64,000 bases of DNA from contig OY292278.1 in assembly GCA_958496175.1 (NCBI GenBank), positions 23,436,001 to 23,500,000 on the forward strand, written 5' to 3'. The notes below the pieces were generated by a model. That model saw only the letters and a list, made by a program, of their open reading frames with translations, had not been told where the DNA came from and did no database searches. Source of the DNA: Sisyra terminalis (taxonomy: Eukaryota; Arthropoda; Insecta; Neuroptera; Sisyridae). The translations under genes and the position numbers were made by a program. The first letter of the stretch is position 1. Every line of letters begins with the position of its first letter. Shown in pieces: positions 1-11,917 of this stretch.

Positions 1-1020
1 ATCGTTAAACCGTGTGAAAATCTTAACAATTTTTTTACAATTCCTCATTTTTATTTAATAATGTTGATTGAAATGTAATCGTTGTATAGGCCTGATTGGT
101 GGTTTCATACTTAAGCTAGAATATCAAAACTATTATTAGAATTCGGCTCAGTATTGTACTGGTCGATAAAATTAGTACTTATTTTTTGGAAAAACTTAAC
201 TAATAGCTTGTGCCCACGTATTCATTGAGTTCCTTGGAAAGAATAGACAAAAGCGTTGTCATTCATCACTTGATGATGAATGAAAATTTTGATGATTTGT
301 ATAATATTAATAACACTTAAGTAATGGAATGAATCATTTTATTTTCAGATTAGAAAGAATTTTCTTTCAAATATTTTGATCTAAGATTACGATTGCATGT
401 ATATATACGGAAAACTGAAATGAGGCATGCTACTTACACTATGCTACTTAAATTAAACAAGGCGAAATTTCCGTTGATGCATATAAGTTGTAGTTCACTG
501 AAAATTTTTTGAGAAAAACGATTTTAAATATAATGAGAATTAGAATTATTCTTCATCTACTATATACCTCAGCTACACTACTTATACCAGTCAAATTTAT
601 CGCTTAAAATGTACGATAGTTGGAGTTTAATGTTTTATATTACTGTAACAAAAAAAGCAAGAAAAACCGTACAAAATGTTTATTTGGAAATCTTATTTTC
701 AGCAAAAGCAACTGTAGTCCTCTGTAACCGTTTTTCCTTATTAAAAGCATACCTAGTTGTATTCTTTGTAAAACAAAATTGAGGCCACACAATACTCTTT
801 TTGAATCCAAGAGTAGATTGTAAGCAAAGAGTTTATTGAAGAACACAGTAACTCTTTAGGGGTGAAAACACACTTATACGTACATAGAGTTGTGTTTTAA
901 TAAGGCAATAAATCAATCATTAAATGCATAATGTGGAGTCCAATTTAAAAATTGGGCGTTTAGCTTTGATCTTCTACTGTCTCATCTTCTACTTTACTAG
1001 TGAAGATTTTTAAATTTTCT
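1..1020. other. AT-rich stretch, no gene recognised
   Basis: This stretch is AT-rich and has only short open frames of low-complexity composition. I see no splice-bounded exon, RNA gene or clear repeat end. Confidence 0.4.
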
Positions 1021-1165
1021 TTTATTGTTTCTTTATGGTATTTACTGTGGTATTTAGCGACTATAGGGTTAATAAAAATCCGTGAGTCGAGAAATATCAA
1101 AAATTGGCTCGATACGATATTTAAAACCAACTTCTACCAGTTGTGCAGCGGTCACCTATAGGCTT
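1021..1165 (-). mobile_element. tRNA-derived SINE, family 1, copy A (diverged)
   Basis: The reverse complement aligns with the better copies at 5531-5704 and 45337-45510. It keeps the block with GGTGACCGCT, the box-B region (degenerate here), the cgagaaatatc motif and the conserved part around 'tagcgactatagggttaata'. The 3' tail is decayed. It is an old, silent copy. Confidence 0.6.
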
Positions 1166-2745
1166 ATTAGTTCCTTCAAGATTTATTAATTTATTATTTT
1201 TACACATTTTAGTTTCTGTGGTAACCAATAGAACCAAATAAAAACCAACTTCATTTGCAAATTCATGATTCATCAATTGGAATTATAAATTGATGAAGTG
1301 GCTTACTGTATCAAGAAGGAAAAATATGTGTTCTTTTATTTATTTTTTACATTGTTTTTCGTTATTAGGAAAATATACATTAAATTTATTTTCTTAAACT
1401 TACACCTATTATTCGATTCAGAAAATTTGATAAGAGAAGCTTTAGTTTTACTTAATAAGTCAAAGAAGCTACAGAACATGCACTTTCTATAAGAACTATT
1501 CTAAACGGAGAAGCTTTTTTTTCTTCAAAATTGTCTAAAGAATTATCCTTTGTTCAAAGAAATCCAAACTCTTATGCCATAAGCCACATATTATAACCAT
1601 TTTTTATTTTACAGATACCTCTATTTATGCAATAGTTATAAAAAGCGCTTTGGTAATCTTAGCAGTAATATTCACCAAACTGAATTCTTTTTTATTATGG
1701 TTTGTTTTCATGCTAAAAAGGAGCTTTCAGTTCAACCTCCATTGCTTTACCTTTCATTATCGGAATTATAATTATTGAAAAATTCATAATTTACAATACG
1801 CTTTTCAAAATTGATACTGTTTTCATCCCAAAATTGCCTTCAATTTAATTTAATTTTACATTTATTGAATTCTTGAGTTTTCGTTTAGTTCACTTGTTTA
1901 CAGCTTATCTAACTAAAAACTTTTTTTTTCCAAAATGAGTCGAAACCAATAAAGACATAAATTTTTGAAGATTTGGAATAATTAGTAACTTAAACTTCAC
2001 CGATACTCTTGAAAAAAAATATTTCCTACTCCCATTATCTTCTAACATAGAGTTAGTATAGCTTTTTCAAATCTGCAAAGTGTTTACGAATTTATATAAT
2101 TTCAAATTCTTATCAACTGTTAGTAACGAAAAAAAAGCATTAAACAATTTTTCCAAAATTTTTTAATCTTAAATGATAAAAAATTTGAAGTTTATAATAT
2201 ATATATAAGTATATAAATTGTTGAATCTAAAATTGTAAAACAATACAAACAAGAAAAGCTACAATTTATTTCAAAATCTGATTGGGAGTTTTCCAAAAGC
2301 TTCTTTATTTCAATCGCTTTTCAACCAAGTAAAAGTGCATCACATATAAATCTTGTTATTGCGATTGTACAATGTGAACCAGATAAATAAATTACAAAAC
2401 AATTTAGATCATTTAGATATTTAGACTATAGTTTAGGGTCTCAACATCATGGAGGGTCTGAGTTCGGGCATTCAAAATGAATGCTATTAAATTAATATTT
2501 TCTTTTAACAAATATATACATTCCTACATACAATTCCTTAACTGACTTATTGGATTTTAATTTACCACCACGAACACATTTTTAAAAAAGAAATGATACC
2601 AAGTAATTGGAAAAGGAAACTATTTAATGAAATATCTTTGATCCTGTTTTTGTTTAAATTCGGGCCTGAAGTTAACCAAAATAACTCATTGATTTTGTAG
2701 CAAAGTTAATACGATTTTCATCAGGACCATTAAATAGTATAGATC
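1166..2745. other. AT-rich stretch, no gene recognised
   Basis: No coding exon, RNA gene or complete repeat could be recognised. The open frames are short and consist largely of Phe, Ile, Lys and Asn, as expected from composition alone. Confidence 0.4.
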
Positions 2746-2840
2746 ACTAATGGCGAACCTATGACCCGTGGATCAGAGACTGACCCCGCAAGCTTTTGAA
2801 TTGACCCACGATTGCTAGGCAACCATTTGTTTATTTTGAT
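2746..2840 (+). mobile_element. hAT-type MITE fragment (left end)
   Basis: The segment starts with taatggcgaacc and is about 80% similar to the left part of the complete element at 9169-9579, up to the shared 'gctaggcaac' and 'atttgtt' blocks. The right half is missing or unrecognisable. It carries one copy of acccacgat (2804-2812), the same 9 bp that are duplicated around the MITE inserted in the 9.2-kb element. It therefore shows the unoccupied site. Confidence 0.65.
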
Positions 2841-2927
2841 TTTCTTATTTATATGGATAGTTTATACTATTCATAAATGTGTAGGATTTATCTAATAGAT
2901 AAACTTGTATCTATTAAATAGCAATTA

Positions 2928-3721
2928 CAGTCCCTGGTCATATTAATAGGCGCACTATAGGTTTCGTATATAACCTGAAGTAAGAGCTATTTTATTTTGG
3001 GTCCATATTTTTGATTGAGTTTAACTATCCTGTACAAATTTTATTTATCACGCTTATTACCGACTAGCGTGACCAAAAATCATACTAACTAAAAAATAAC
3101 TTTACTTTTTACCGTCAAAGTAATTAAGCATTTTCTTAATTATGGCGAACTGAATTGTTTAATATTTAAGTTAAAGCCCGTTTACTGACAAGGTTTATAA
3201 AATACACAGGTGGCCTCATGCGCTACGTGACGTATCCAGAAGAAATTCGTACATATCTTCAGACTGATTCAAATTTCAAAATTCTTCGTATGACGTCATA
3301 TTTTTTTTTCTAATGGGGCAACCTGTGTAATTTATAAACCTTGGTTTACTGATATTTAAGTCCCCATTTTGCGCAGTGTGCTATCTATGAAGAACAATAC
3401 CGTCTGCTGTATTTGTGGATGATGATTCCACACGTGAATATTTTTTCTAAGGACTATTGTTCTGTTGTGACCACCAAATTAGCTAACTTTGTTCTTCAGC
3501 AATTTACACACATTTTCAATGGGTTTCAAATCTAGGCTATTATCCTAAATTAGGGTAATAGAGATAATAAACAAGGTTTTACCCTTATCCAGAAAATAGT
3601 TTCTTAAAAATCAATACAACTTTTTATATTGAAAAAAGTAAACAATATTAAATTAAATTTCGTAGAATATGTACATTTTGTATACAGTCTTAAATGCGTC
3701 TAATAATATGGACAGGGACTG
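2928..3721. mobile_element. Non-autonomous Tc1/mariner-type element
   Basis: The element starts with cagtccctggtcatatta and ends with the inverted counterpart (taatatggacagggactg). It is bounded by TA at 2926-2927 and 3722-3723, as expected for Tc1/mariner target duplication. The inverted ends match over about 30 bp with a few mismatches. No transposase frame is present. A second MITE (3189-3343) is inserted inside it, so this element is the older of the two. Partial copies lie near 13.7 and 14.25 kb. Confidence 0.75.
3189..3343 (+). mobile_element. MITE with 9-bp target duplication, copy 1
   Basis: This 155-bp element has terminal inverted repeats of about 23 bp (caaggtttataaa... and its complement ...tttataaaccttg). 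It is flanked by exact direct repeats gtttactga at 3180-3188 and 3344-3352. It has no coding capacity. A 9-bp duplication suits Mutator-like transposons, but the superfamily is inferred from duplication length only. Other copies are at 9238-9390 and 18764-19093. Confidence 0.85.
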
Positions 3722-3723
3722 TA

Positions 3724-4179
3724 TAAGGATATGGTCTATTTATCCAGAAGTGAAAACACCAATTAGTAGTATATACCAATTAGTATAGTATATTAGACTT
3801 TAGTTCTGAATATAAACTCATTTGCAAATTATTTTAGAGATAGTTGGGCTAACCATAAGAGTAAATGATATTTTAGATAACAGTTTGAAATAGCTTTCCA
3901 ATTAGGACTTTTTAAGACTATCTTTTACGAAAAAATAGCAAGCTAAAAATTGGAAAGAGATCAATAGGTATGCTTAAGAATATAAATTAGAAGATATTTT
4001 ACCGTTAGGGATTAGTTTTTGTTTAGCGATAGATTTTTGCTTTAAGGACCAGATTTTTTCGTGTTCGCAAAAAAATTGGAATTGTTTGGACTAGGTATTG
4101 TGGTATTCTGGTATTTTTTTTCTGTTAATTCAAAGTACCGTTTTGATTTGGTTGATGATGTCCTCATGATTTAGAGCAC
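3724..4179. other. AT-rich stretch, no gene recognised
   Basis: No exon, RNA gene or repeat boundary was seen between the Tc1-type element and the GC-richer island that follows. Confidence 0.4.
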
Positions 4180-4870
4180 GTTCGATCGATGTGTGTGAAT
4201 TTTTTCCTTCGTTTTTATACAATCGAGCGAACGCGCGCGCGTCCTCCCTGAAAAAGTCCAAAAAATGCTATACGACCCAAACGATACAAAACGTGTCCAC
4301 TGTTTGTTGGGCTACTCTGTCCATTTGTCCATCTGTCCGTCTGTCCATCCACATATCCATCCATCCCATCCTCGCTATTTGCTTTTCTGTCGCTGACTTT
4401 GGGTTTGGGCAAAATTAAATATTCCACGCGCATAGATCCATTCCCAAAAATATAATAATGCATTCTGTGAATTCTCGCTTGGCGTTTTGCCCCTTTTTCG
4501 AATCCGCCGAGTGCCGCTCGACGACCCTAAACGAAAAGTGCGAAATTGTTACGCATATCGAACATCATGTCCCTGCCGATCGATTATTATGCGACCGAAA
4601 AAGTCGGTAACTGAATTCGATGTGTGTATGTGGTGGTGTGTTCGAGTGAGCGCAGCAGGGTGGTCGTTTTCCTGTTTTTCGTACAGGTGTTGACTTGTGT
4701 CGCAAAATTTCAAATTGAGAATGATTTGGGCCGACGACTTGGTAGCTAGTTTTGTCGCGACACACATCATCATCATCATGCTCCCCATCATCATCACAAT
4801 TACAACAGCGATTATACAGTGGCGTATTTACTACCATAGACTATCATCATCATCATCACCATAATTCATA
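4180..4870. other. GC-richer island with simple repeats
   Basis: The block is clearly richer in G+C and CpG than its surroundings (for example 'cgaacgcgcgcgcg' near 4230). It contains a pyrimidine-rich 4-bp repeat (ccatctgtcc type, 4320-4370) and CAT/ATC trinucleotide runs (4768-4795, 4842-4862). Open frames on both strands overlap here but none has domain-like content or coherent splice sites. It could be a promoter, enhancer or untranslated exon upstream of vein. Confidence 0.35.
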
Positions 4871-5530
4871 CTACTTACGAATTTTTTCATAATTTATTCG
4901 AAGTTCGTTAATCCAATACCTCCTATACACCTGTCATGAATGATTGAATTGTTCATACTTAATATAAATTTCGTTGCCTAAATTCAAAACTAATCTAATC
5001 CTAGACCTAATTCACCACTTTTTTTTGCTTACACTAGAGTAGTGTAGAGTAGTAATTAACAATTGAGACGTTAACTTCAACTAAATTTATACACCAAATA
5101 GAGAAAGCCTAAATGTATTACATATACTTAAGACCTGAGACTTGGTTCAGTTGAATACAAACTAGTTCTGTCCTTTAACAACAATTTACAGAATACTTCA
5201 GTCAATGTGATTATATATAACTTATTTTACTTCGGCTTTGACCAAAAATAAGTTAATGGTTCTCATTCTTGATTCAATTGAGCTTCAGGGGGTTCGGATT
5301 GTCAGTCTCGCGGGTTCGGCGGAAGTTAAGGTACCGCCCGAATTATATGTCCTATTTATAAACATATACCAATGTTTTGAATTTGAATAAATCGTGTTTG
5401 GTTTTTCTAATTGAGAAGAGTCGGCGAATGTGCATATGAAACTGGTGGGGGTCATTACCTTCAACAAGATTGAAAACCACTGGTATAAGTTTTGACTAAA
5501 ACAAACGAACTTTTACGAATGCATGTGAAT
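4871..5530. other. AT-rich stretch, no gene recognised
   Basis: No exon, RNA gene or repeat boundary was recognised. A 60-codon minus-strand frame at 5285-5467 has no feature that supports coding. Confidence 0.4.
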
Positions 5531-5704
5531 TTTTTTTTATTTTTATTTACCATCGCTTTATAACTACTAAGATATTTTAGCGATTTCAGGGTTAATAAAA
5601 AATTCGTATTCGAGAAATATCGAAAATTTGCTCGAATCGAGGATTGAACCCAACACCTACCAGCTTTTGAGCGGTCACCTTAACCACTCAGCCACCAGTA
5701 GGCT
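5531..5704 (-). mobile_element. tRNA-derived SINE, family 1, copy B (best preserved)
   Basis: Read on the minus strand, it begins with cctactggtggctgagtgg, which contains a good RNA polymerase III box A (TGGCTGAGTGG). Box B follows about 35 bp downstream (GGTTCAATCC). The head resembles class II (Ser/Leu-type) tRNAs. A non-tRNA body comes next, then an A-rich tail (taaataaaaataaaaaa). A short direct repeat, tgtgaat, flanks it at 5524-5530 and 5713-5719, weak evidence for a target duplication. Confidence 0.8.
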
Positions 5705-7329
5705 GCGTGAGTTGTGAATCGTTAGTTGAGGAAATAGTGTTGGGAGTTATTGGTAGGAGATTGCATTACTGTATTATAACTGTATTATATGTATATCTAA
5801 AGTACTATCTTAGGTCCTATTTCCTTGGTCGGGCTTTTGGTTGAAAATTTTAAACGTTTTTCCTCTTTAACCCTAAATAATCAGATTGAAGTCATTCTGA
5901 ATTTTGCTATGAACGTTTTAAAAGCTGCTTATACCCTTGAGCTTTTAACTTTATTTTTTGTAAAATTTATTTAATGTGTTTTGAATATTTTTTCTAAAAT
6001 CAAAAAATATTAAACTTCGATCTAATTTTGATCGTTGGTCAACGATCAGTACTAATTCATGGCTAAAGTAGTTAAAAGTAATTTAATCGTTCGAAATATA
6101 CTAAAATATTTCAACTACTAAAATCCAATTCCCCAAAATAAAGCATACTTGTATATTGAATAATGCAGCTTATAGATTAAACGAGTTTATATTTCTTTGT
6201 TTCAGTTGTAAACCTTATTATTTTTTTCCATCAAAAATTAACAGTTTTCATCAGTAAATACGTTACATTACGATTTAAACGACCATTGAATTTTTCTGAA
6301 AAACCATAACGAAGTATTTTATAGATGCTTAATTTATTGTTTTCGAACCATACTATGCTCCAGACTAATCATTTTAGTATCTTTTTCTAGTGATTTATTC
6401 CTAATTTTCCATTCAAGAAATCGTCTCCATAGTCAAATATGATTTTTGTCGTGATTAAATGTTTGCTATTTTCCAAAAAGGTAAATAATAAGCAATGAAT
6501 TTTCATTTTACATTTAAGAAAAATTTTAAATACTAAATATCATTGAATCGATAGTGGAATATTTTTAATTTTCTGAAGTTATATATTTTTTTTAATAGGC
6601 ATTTCTATAAAGAAAACTCCTGTTATTTTAATCAATCTAAAAAAGCACGTGCATTTTTTCTCGTCAGTTGTAATAGTTGCATAATTGTTGTTTGACATTT
6701 AATATTTCAATATTTTGATCCTAACTTTCATATTCCAATACGTTGCATATGCCGTTATCATTGTTCGCTATAGCCCATTATCTATTAATCATTGAAAAGA
6801 CTAACAGGAATATGGATTCCGTGGAAAATCAATCTTGGTAGTATTGGCTTGAATCTATTTCCAGTGTTAACTTCCGGTGTTTACACATATAACGTTACAT
6901 ATAACGATATTTTTTTCTTATACAAAGTCTGAACTATTAGCTAGTGTTTGCAATTAAAAAAATAAGATGTGAGATGTTATTTTTTTACAAGTTATAGCAT
7001 TATCTACTTTTATTGTCTTTTTCAATAAATTTATATTTATTATCGTAGGACGTGCAATAATGCATTAACTGAACTGATTTTGTCTTGTTTAAGTACGTGA
7101 TTTGCGATCCACACCGAAACGTAGTGCTATGCGGAAGTAACTGTTTTTCTAATACTTGGTACCCTTTACTATACTCTCCAAGTACTATGCATGGAAGTTG
7201 ATAGAAGGGATGAGATTCACAGTCTGTAGTTTTAAGTATAATTTAAAAACATTGTCTTCTTTATCATAAACCTTATAATATCTTAATATTAATTTTTTCA
7301 TAGACACATCATGTAAATTATAATAAAGT
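5705..7329. other. AT-rich stretch, no gene recognised
   Basis: No open frame of convincing composition, no RNA gene and no repeat boundary was recognised. Confidence 0.4.
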
Positions 7330-7478
7330 TATTTTATTGTTATTTAATGTCGCTTTATTAGTACTGAAATCATTAGCAACTTTAGAGCTAGTAAAAATAC
7401 ATAAACCGAGAAGTATAAAAATTTGCTTTACTAGTCCTAGAGCGGGCCTCTTCGACTACTCGGCCATCTGTAGGCTTC
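7330..7478 (-). mobile_element. tRNA-derived SINE, family 1, copy C (damaged)
   Basis: The minus strand retains the start (cctacagatggccgagtagt) and the conserved tail portion with gtcgctttatta. The box-B segment is shortened or deleted. It is an old degenerate copy. Confidence 0.55.
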
Positions 7479-8440
7479 CAGAGAGTTTAATGTAGCAAAA
7501 AGCATTATGAACACATTGACTGTTATAAACACTCAAATTTGTGATTCATGAATTGAAAAACATAGATAATGGAAGCTGCAATTGTGTAAAATTATATTTG
7601 CGATATATTTCGTTTTTCCCCCCGGAAATTCAATTTTAAAATAGTTTAGTTGTTTGCACAAAGTGATAGGAAATATAAATTCCAGCAGTATTTACTATTG
7701 CTGAGGCTAAATTTTACCATGTTAATCAATAAAAAAGCAAAAGTTAATACTTATTACCTAATGAATAATTAATGAAAATTGTACTTTAAGTACCGTACAG
7801 CTTTCAAGTCCCGCTTAACGGGAGTATTCAAATGTTGATGGGGAAGGCATGCATCTTTTAGATCCATCTGGATTTGCTGCTGAATTCCAGGATAGTAAAG
7901 ATTAGTACAAAAATTTGGTACTAAAGAAGTTGTAACAACGCAACCAGCAACGAGAAAATGAATGAAAATATAGGTGACAGTTATAGGAGACTTATCAAGC
8001 TTTTATAACAAAGCACAAAGCTCATATAAGTTTAAGCTTGATTTGAAATTAAATAATATTGTTTTGAAATATAACAGTATGTAATTATACTGCCTTTAAA
8101 TGATTTTAAATTTTAATTGATTACATTTTAATGGTAATGAGAGATGTTCACTTAATTTTTCATTAAACTTATGGGTATTAGGGCTGAATCGAAAAAGATA
8201 GAGTGCCCCGAAATTAGACATTTTTTTATTTGGAATAACTTGCTCCATAATGATAAAGTGTATAACAGTTTTCCTTTCGTTCAATCGATATAAATTAGGC
8301 ATAGATATTATTAGACTATGCAATTTTTTATGGATGATGTTTTGGTTTGCAGTGTGATACAGTTGTACTGTTACGTCAGGATACGCCACTGGTAATATAG
8401 TAGGGCCCCTCAATAAATATGATTATTTTTTACGCATACA
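7479..8440. other. AT-rich stretch, no gene recognised
   Basis: A 105-codon minus-strand frame at 8096-8413 lacks domain features and is not bounded by recognisable splice sites, so I do not call it a gene. Confidence 0.35.
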
Positions 8441-8690
8441 AACACAGAAGTGTAATCCGAGAGTTTGGTCGGGTGAGGTGGTGGAGGTGGCAGTGATGAC
8501 GGCGGCGGAGCTTGAGGGCCGCAAAAGAGCCCGGTGGTCTTCACGTTGTCGTCATCATTGTAATTCGTTCCTGTTCGCCCTTATATCCCTCTCGGTGTAA
8601 TGTGATTCGACCAATCCGTCATTTTGACGTAACAACGACGAAACGAACGAGTGTTAGACCACCCCCAGATAATAACTTATTTCAGGTATA
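8441..8690. other. GC-rich island, possible regulatory region
   Basis: About 250 bp rich in G+C, with GGTGG/GGCGG runs, a CCAAT (8611-8615) and a CRE-like tgacgtaa (8625-8632), then a TATA-like aggtataaatat just downstream. No open frame of useful length crosses it. It may be a promoter or enhancer, but no transcript can be shown from sequence. Confidence 0.3.
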
Positions 8691-9168
8691 AATATTGTGC
8701 CTTTTTGCCTACATGTGTACCTATACTTTGACGGAATTAGATCATTCACCTTCTAACAACCCTCAGCAATAGATCGCGAGATAAAACCATATCAAATCGA
8801 ATCAACCGTGAGAATGTTCCAAGAAAATCTTACTTAAACCACTTGGACCGTTTTTTTCTATGATTAATCGAAAATTGGTGCTCAACTAATTTCAAGGTTC
8901 TATCATATGTTTAAAACATAAAAATATAACTATTTAAACTCTTATAACAAAATATTTCCAATATTAATGAAATATTAGTTATTGTTCCAAATTGGTTCTC
9001 GAGAAAAGTGGGCATTCTCGAGAATCACACAACCGATTTTGATGAATCTTGATGGTTTAGGTGAATTTCCTTTAGTGCAAAAAGTAAATCACCGTAATTA
9101 ATGGGGAAAAAATGAGAATTGGAAAAAATAAATGTTCTAAGTTGCTCCCTTTAATATAAGGCATAAGC

Positions 9169-9579
9169 AAGTGATGACGAACATATGACCCATGGATCAG
9201 ACACTGATCCACGCAAGCTTTTTAACTGACCCACGATCAAGCTTTATAAATTACACAGGTGGCCTCATGCGCTACGTAACGTATCCAGAAGAAATTCGTA
9301 CATATCTTCAGAATAATTCAAATTTCAAAATTCTTCGTATGACGTCATTTTTTTTTCTAATGGGGCAACCTGTGTATTTTATAAACCTTGACCCACGATG
9401 GCTAGGCAACTATTTGTTATGTTTGTAGATAGAGACTTCCATATCATTTATATCGTCCCCTCTTTGTTTGACCTTATGAGGTGCTAATGGGCGCCATGCA
9501 CTCATTTGTGACCCACGAGCTAGTCCTAAAAAAATATGAAAAAAATTTAACCCACGTCTCGAAAAGTTTGACATCCCTG
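9169..9579 (+). mobile_element. Non-autonomous hAT element carrying a nested MITE
   Basis: The ends are aagtgatgacgaac and, inverted, cagggatgtcaaac, typical of hAT terminal repeats. Exact 8-bp direct repeats gcataagc lie at 9161-9168 and 9580-9587. Without the 153-bp insert at 9238-9390 and its 9-bp duplication the element is about 250 bp. It has no transposase. A related truncated copy at 2746-2840 lacks the insert. Confidence 0.8.
9238..9390 (+). mobile_element. MITE with 9-bp target duplication, copy 2 (nested)
   Basis: It is nearly identical to copy 1 at 3189-3343, including the inverted ends and the internal motif acgtatccagaagaaatt. Exact direct repeats acccacgat flank it (9229-9237 and 9391-9399). 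The related hAT copy at 2746-2840 has a single acccacgat and no insert, which confirms a real insertion event. The open frame through this segment is a chance product of the element. Confidence 0.88.
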
Positions 9580-9704
9580 GCATAAGCTGTACATCCTCTA
9601 TTCTATATCTATTTAGAGAGTCCCATAATCAAAGCAAGATTTCATTTAAATAGAAAACACCGTTTTTTTTGTTCAAGCGTAATCCATAGCGTAATAGATT
9701 AGGG

Positions 9705-10398
9705 TTATGTATGAAATAGCATACCGGGCAAATGACCTCCACGGCTAAATTGGCACATGCATACTCTTCGGTCGAAATTTTTCATGATTATTTTGCATAA
9801 ATGTCGTTGATTTTCATTGATGCAACGTTGAATCTCTTCCTTTAATGCATGAGTTGATGTTGGCTTATTGGCATACACTATTGACTTCAAATTACTCCAT
9901 AACAAGAACTCCAAACCTTTTAAATCACATGATTTAAAGGACCAATTTCGATCATCGAAACGAGAGAGTATACGACCAGGAAATGTATCATCCAATAACG
10001 ATTACTTCACGGACTGTATAGCATGGTACACCGTCTTGTTGAAATCACATTTCCACCTATCAATATCATCCAAATTTAGGGAGAAAAAATTCGATTATCA
10101 TATCACGATACCAAGTACCAGTAGCGTTAATTGCTTTTCCAACTTCATTTTCAAAAAGTTTGCCTCAAGGAATACCTCTAGCCCAAAATCTACACCAAAC
10201 CATTGTGAATGTATTTATTTTTCAACAAATCTTACAAAATTTTCTGAATCCGAAATATGACAATTTAGCCGATTAACCAAGCCATCAAGACAAAAATGGG
10301 TTTCATCGCTAAGGATTACTTTACTCGAAAAATAAAGACCTTTTTCTTAAGTATTGCTTAATAATAAAAATGTCTTGTTGTGTCGTAAAGTGCTCCAT
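9705..10398 (-). pseudogene. Decayed mariner/Tc1-type transposase
   Basis: Reading the minus strand from an ATG at 10398 gives an N-terminal start (MEHFTTQQDIFIIKQY) typical of insect mariner-like transposases. A deletion then leads straight into the first catalytic segment (LSDETHFCLDG). The second catalytic Asp is in FQQDGVPCYT, and the third in SCDLKGLEFLLW (ORF at 9705-9995, with FPGRILSRF before it). All three catalytic aspartates can still be read, but in different frames and with stop codons, so the copy is dead. Much of the DNA-binding region is missing. No intact inverted ends were identified. Confidence 0.85.
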
Positions 10399-11267
10399 GC
10401 TACCGATTTTTAGGTTCGTAAACTTTTCCCGCAAAAATGGTGACAAATTGGAAACTTGCATAAACTATGGATCATTCTTAAAACCAACATAATGCTACTA
10501 CTAAAATTTTAATGAATTTTATAAATAAACTTATCAATAAAAAATAAAAAGTTCAAGACCTTTTTTGTAGTGTTCAAGTACTTACAAAAAATTTTGTAGA
10601 ATTTTTCAGTAACGCATCTTTAATTGACTATAAAAATCAACTGAAGCAAAAACTATTTTTTTCCTTGTAATACTTGTCGAAAATAAAAAGCTGCAACCTA
10701 TATAACATCTAAATATTAATGTAAAAAAATTCAAATTTGGTAGCTGCTTTTTCATTTGGCTACAAAAGTACCAATCCAAAAAGGTATTAATCGCCAAAGT
10801 ACTTAAGAGAAATTAGCAAATTGAAATAATAGTAGCACAACTTGTAATTACAAGAAGATATTCGGTTAATTAATTGGCGAATTAAAAAAGTCAACCGAAT
10901 ATAGATAAATGCAATATAATATAAATTATATTTGTACCTGTAAACTATCATTAATAAACTCGAAGCTTTTTGTTTTCTGGGATCTTTATTTATTTGGCCC
11001 TTTGGCATTTTTTATAGTTGAATCTATTGTACTCCAATTATCTTTCGGTTATAGGAAAATGAATTTTGAACCTATTTAGAAGAAAAACCTTATTTTCTAA
11101 TAGTTTTCAGATGCTCCTTATTAAGAAGAAAAGAAATGAAAAGTTCGGAAAGTTTTCAATATTATACTTTGTGTTTATACAGAATTCGTATTTAGAAATA
11201 GCTGAAAATAAATGGTTGAATTTCATTAAATTTTTTTGTCAAAAGACTATAGACGAAGAATAGGACC
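10399..11267. other. AT-rich stretch, no gene recognised
   Basis: Short minus-strand frames at 10606-10797 and 10787-11008 and a plus-strand frame at 11066-11263 have low-complexity composition and no splice context. I see no gene. Confidence 0.35.
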
Positions 11268-11917
11268 GTAAAAGGGTTGTCCCGTGTAATGACCTTATTT
11301 TCAAGAAATTTTTGGGAATTTTTTTTAAGAACCAATGAAAAAGTAGAACTTTGAGTATTTTATTGTTTGTTTATAATTATTTTAAGCGTTTGTAAATAAA
11401 TTTATAGCCAAAAATCTCCAATAAAACATGAGTTATATAGCGCTTCAAAGACACCCGTCTCCAAAAAATGGACGCTAACTGTCTCAAAGATTTCGACTGA
11501 TGTACTAATATCAAATCAAAAAATTAAAATCCATTGATAACAAAGAAAATTGGAATTTTGGCAGATTTCTGAAGAAAAAGTTGCAATTTCACGATTCTTC
11601 TGCTATAATGAAATAGGAATATCCAAAAAATTTCGATGATTTTTGTTCATTCCGTGCTTTTACATGTTCTGAGTCTACCTTATAAATTAGAAGTTAGTCG
11701 GTCAAATCGTTCTCGAGATATGATTGAGGAAAGTTTGAAAAATATGGTTTTCAGAAAAACGGGTTTAAAGTGTCAAATACGCTTGAAATTATAACGATTT
11801 CTGAATCTTTGTAACGACTGGTTCTAGTGACTTTCAATTTGAAAAAAACACTTTAAGGAAGCAATTTAAGCAAAAGGAAATATTTTTTTTATCCTATTAC
11901 ACAGGAAACTCCCCTTA
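11268..11917. mobile_element. Possible DNA element with short inverted ends
   Basis: The left edge reads aagggttgtcccgtgtaatg, and an imperfect inverted counterpart (attacacaggaaactcccct) occurs near 11896-11916. The interior contains no coding frame. No clear target duplication was found, so the call rests on the imperfect inverted ends only. Confidence 0.35.

Noticed and set aside
9192..9428. Plus-strand frame of 78 codons
   Set aside because: It runs through the hAT element and its nested MITE; the copy at 3189-3343 has a stop in the same frame.
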